Translations under genes and position numbers: made by a program
Assembly: GCF_000003605.2 (NCBI RefSeq)
Contig: NW_003130355.1
Location: 797,886-847,046 of the forward strand
Length of the DNA: 49,161 bases
From: Saccoglossus kowalevskii
Taxonomy: Eukaryota > Hemichordata > Enteropneusta > Harrimaniidae
Direction of reading: 5' to 3'
Notes under the pieces: model-generated
Seen by the model: the letters and a program-made list of their open reading frames with translations, nothing else
Told to the model about the DNA's origin: nothing
Database searches by the model: none
In this document: positions 48,713 to 49,161 of the stretch, one piece after another
Layout: each line of letters opens with the position of its first letter
How positions within the stretch are numbered: the first letter of the stretch is position 1

Positions 48713-49161
48713 CACTTACTACAATGAAATCTTGTAAACATCCCACTTAGTACAATGAAATCTTGTAAACATCCCACTTAGTACAATGAAACCTTGTAAA
48801 CATCCCACTTAGTACAATGAAATCTTGTAAACATCCCACTTAGTACAATGAAATCTTGTAAACATCCCACTTAGTACAATGAAACCTTGTAAACATCCCA
48901 CTTAGTACAATGAAATCTTGTAAACATCTCACTTACTACAATGAAATCTTGTAAACATCCCACTTAGTACAATGAAACCTTGTAAACATCCCACTTAGTA
49001 CAATGAAATCTTGTAAACATCCTCACTTACTACAATGAAATCTTGTAAACATCCCACTTAGTACAATGAAACCTTGTAAACATCCCACTTAGTACAATGG
49101 AATCTTGTAAACACCCCACTTAGTACAATGAAATCTTGTAAACACCACACTTAGTACAATG
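48713..49161. repeat. 31-bp satellite with a three-unit higher-order pattern, truncated by the window end
   Basis: About 14.5 copies of a unit reading ACTTAGTACAATGAAATC then TTGTAAACATCCC. ACAATG recurs every 31 bp (48721, 48752, 48783 and so on). One position alternates T, T, C through the whole array, so the real period is three units (93 bp). The array continues beyond the window. Confidence 0.95.

Noticed and set aside
48713..49161. CRISPR-like regular spacing of 31 bp
   Set aside because: The units are contiguous with no unique spacers; it is a satellite in a eukaryotic genome.

Overview
This window is eukaryotic, from an invertebrate animal and probably a marine one. Genes are split into short phase-consistent exons with GT-AG introns, the DNA is AT-rich with few CpGs, and introns and flanks are full of small transposable elements. 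A 991-base run of N shows it comes from a draft assembly. I cannot name the species; the repeat architecture would fit a mollusc or a non-vertebrate deuterostome.

Layout: (1) 1-1.26 kb, + strand: last exon and 3' end of a gene I do not recognise. (2) 1.6-17.95 kb, - strand: a nearly complete SUPV3L1 (SUV3), the mitochondrial ATP-dependent RNA helicase. Thirteen coding exons are readable and one more is inferred to lie in the N gap. Its introns carry most of the mobile DNA: five elements of a hairpin-ended, internally tandem-repeated family, a LINE reverse-transcriptase scrap and several MITEs. Intron 1 holds an unexpected, phase-compatible alternative last exon. (3) 17.95-18.3 kb: a TATA-less divergent promoter with two ATGGCGG (YY1-like) motifs pointing away from each other. 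(4) 18.3-28.57 kb: AT-rich, no confident gene, MITEs and a 119-bp tandem array; it probably holds the undetected 5' exons of the next gene. (5) 28.57-42.52 kb, + strand: a very large ALMS1 (Alstrom syndrome protein) homologue, nine recognised coding exons giving about 2811 residues and ending in the C-terminal ALMS motif. (6) 42.5-47 kb: its 3' UTR or flank with two MITEs. (7) 47-49.16 kb: a diverged hairpin-family element, then a 31-bp satellite with a three-unit higher-order pattern running off the window.

Functionally the two main genes are unrelated (mitochondrial RNA turnover; centrosome and basal body) but are arranged head to head. The most interesting unexplained items are the hairpin-ended repeat superfamily, the alternative SUPV3L1 last exon, two symmetric cassette-like exons near the ALMS1 C-terminus, the repeated short motifs in the ALMS1 protein, and the period-3 order in the satellite.
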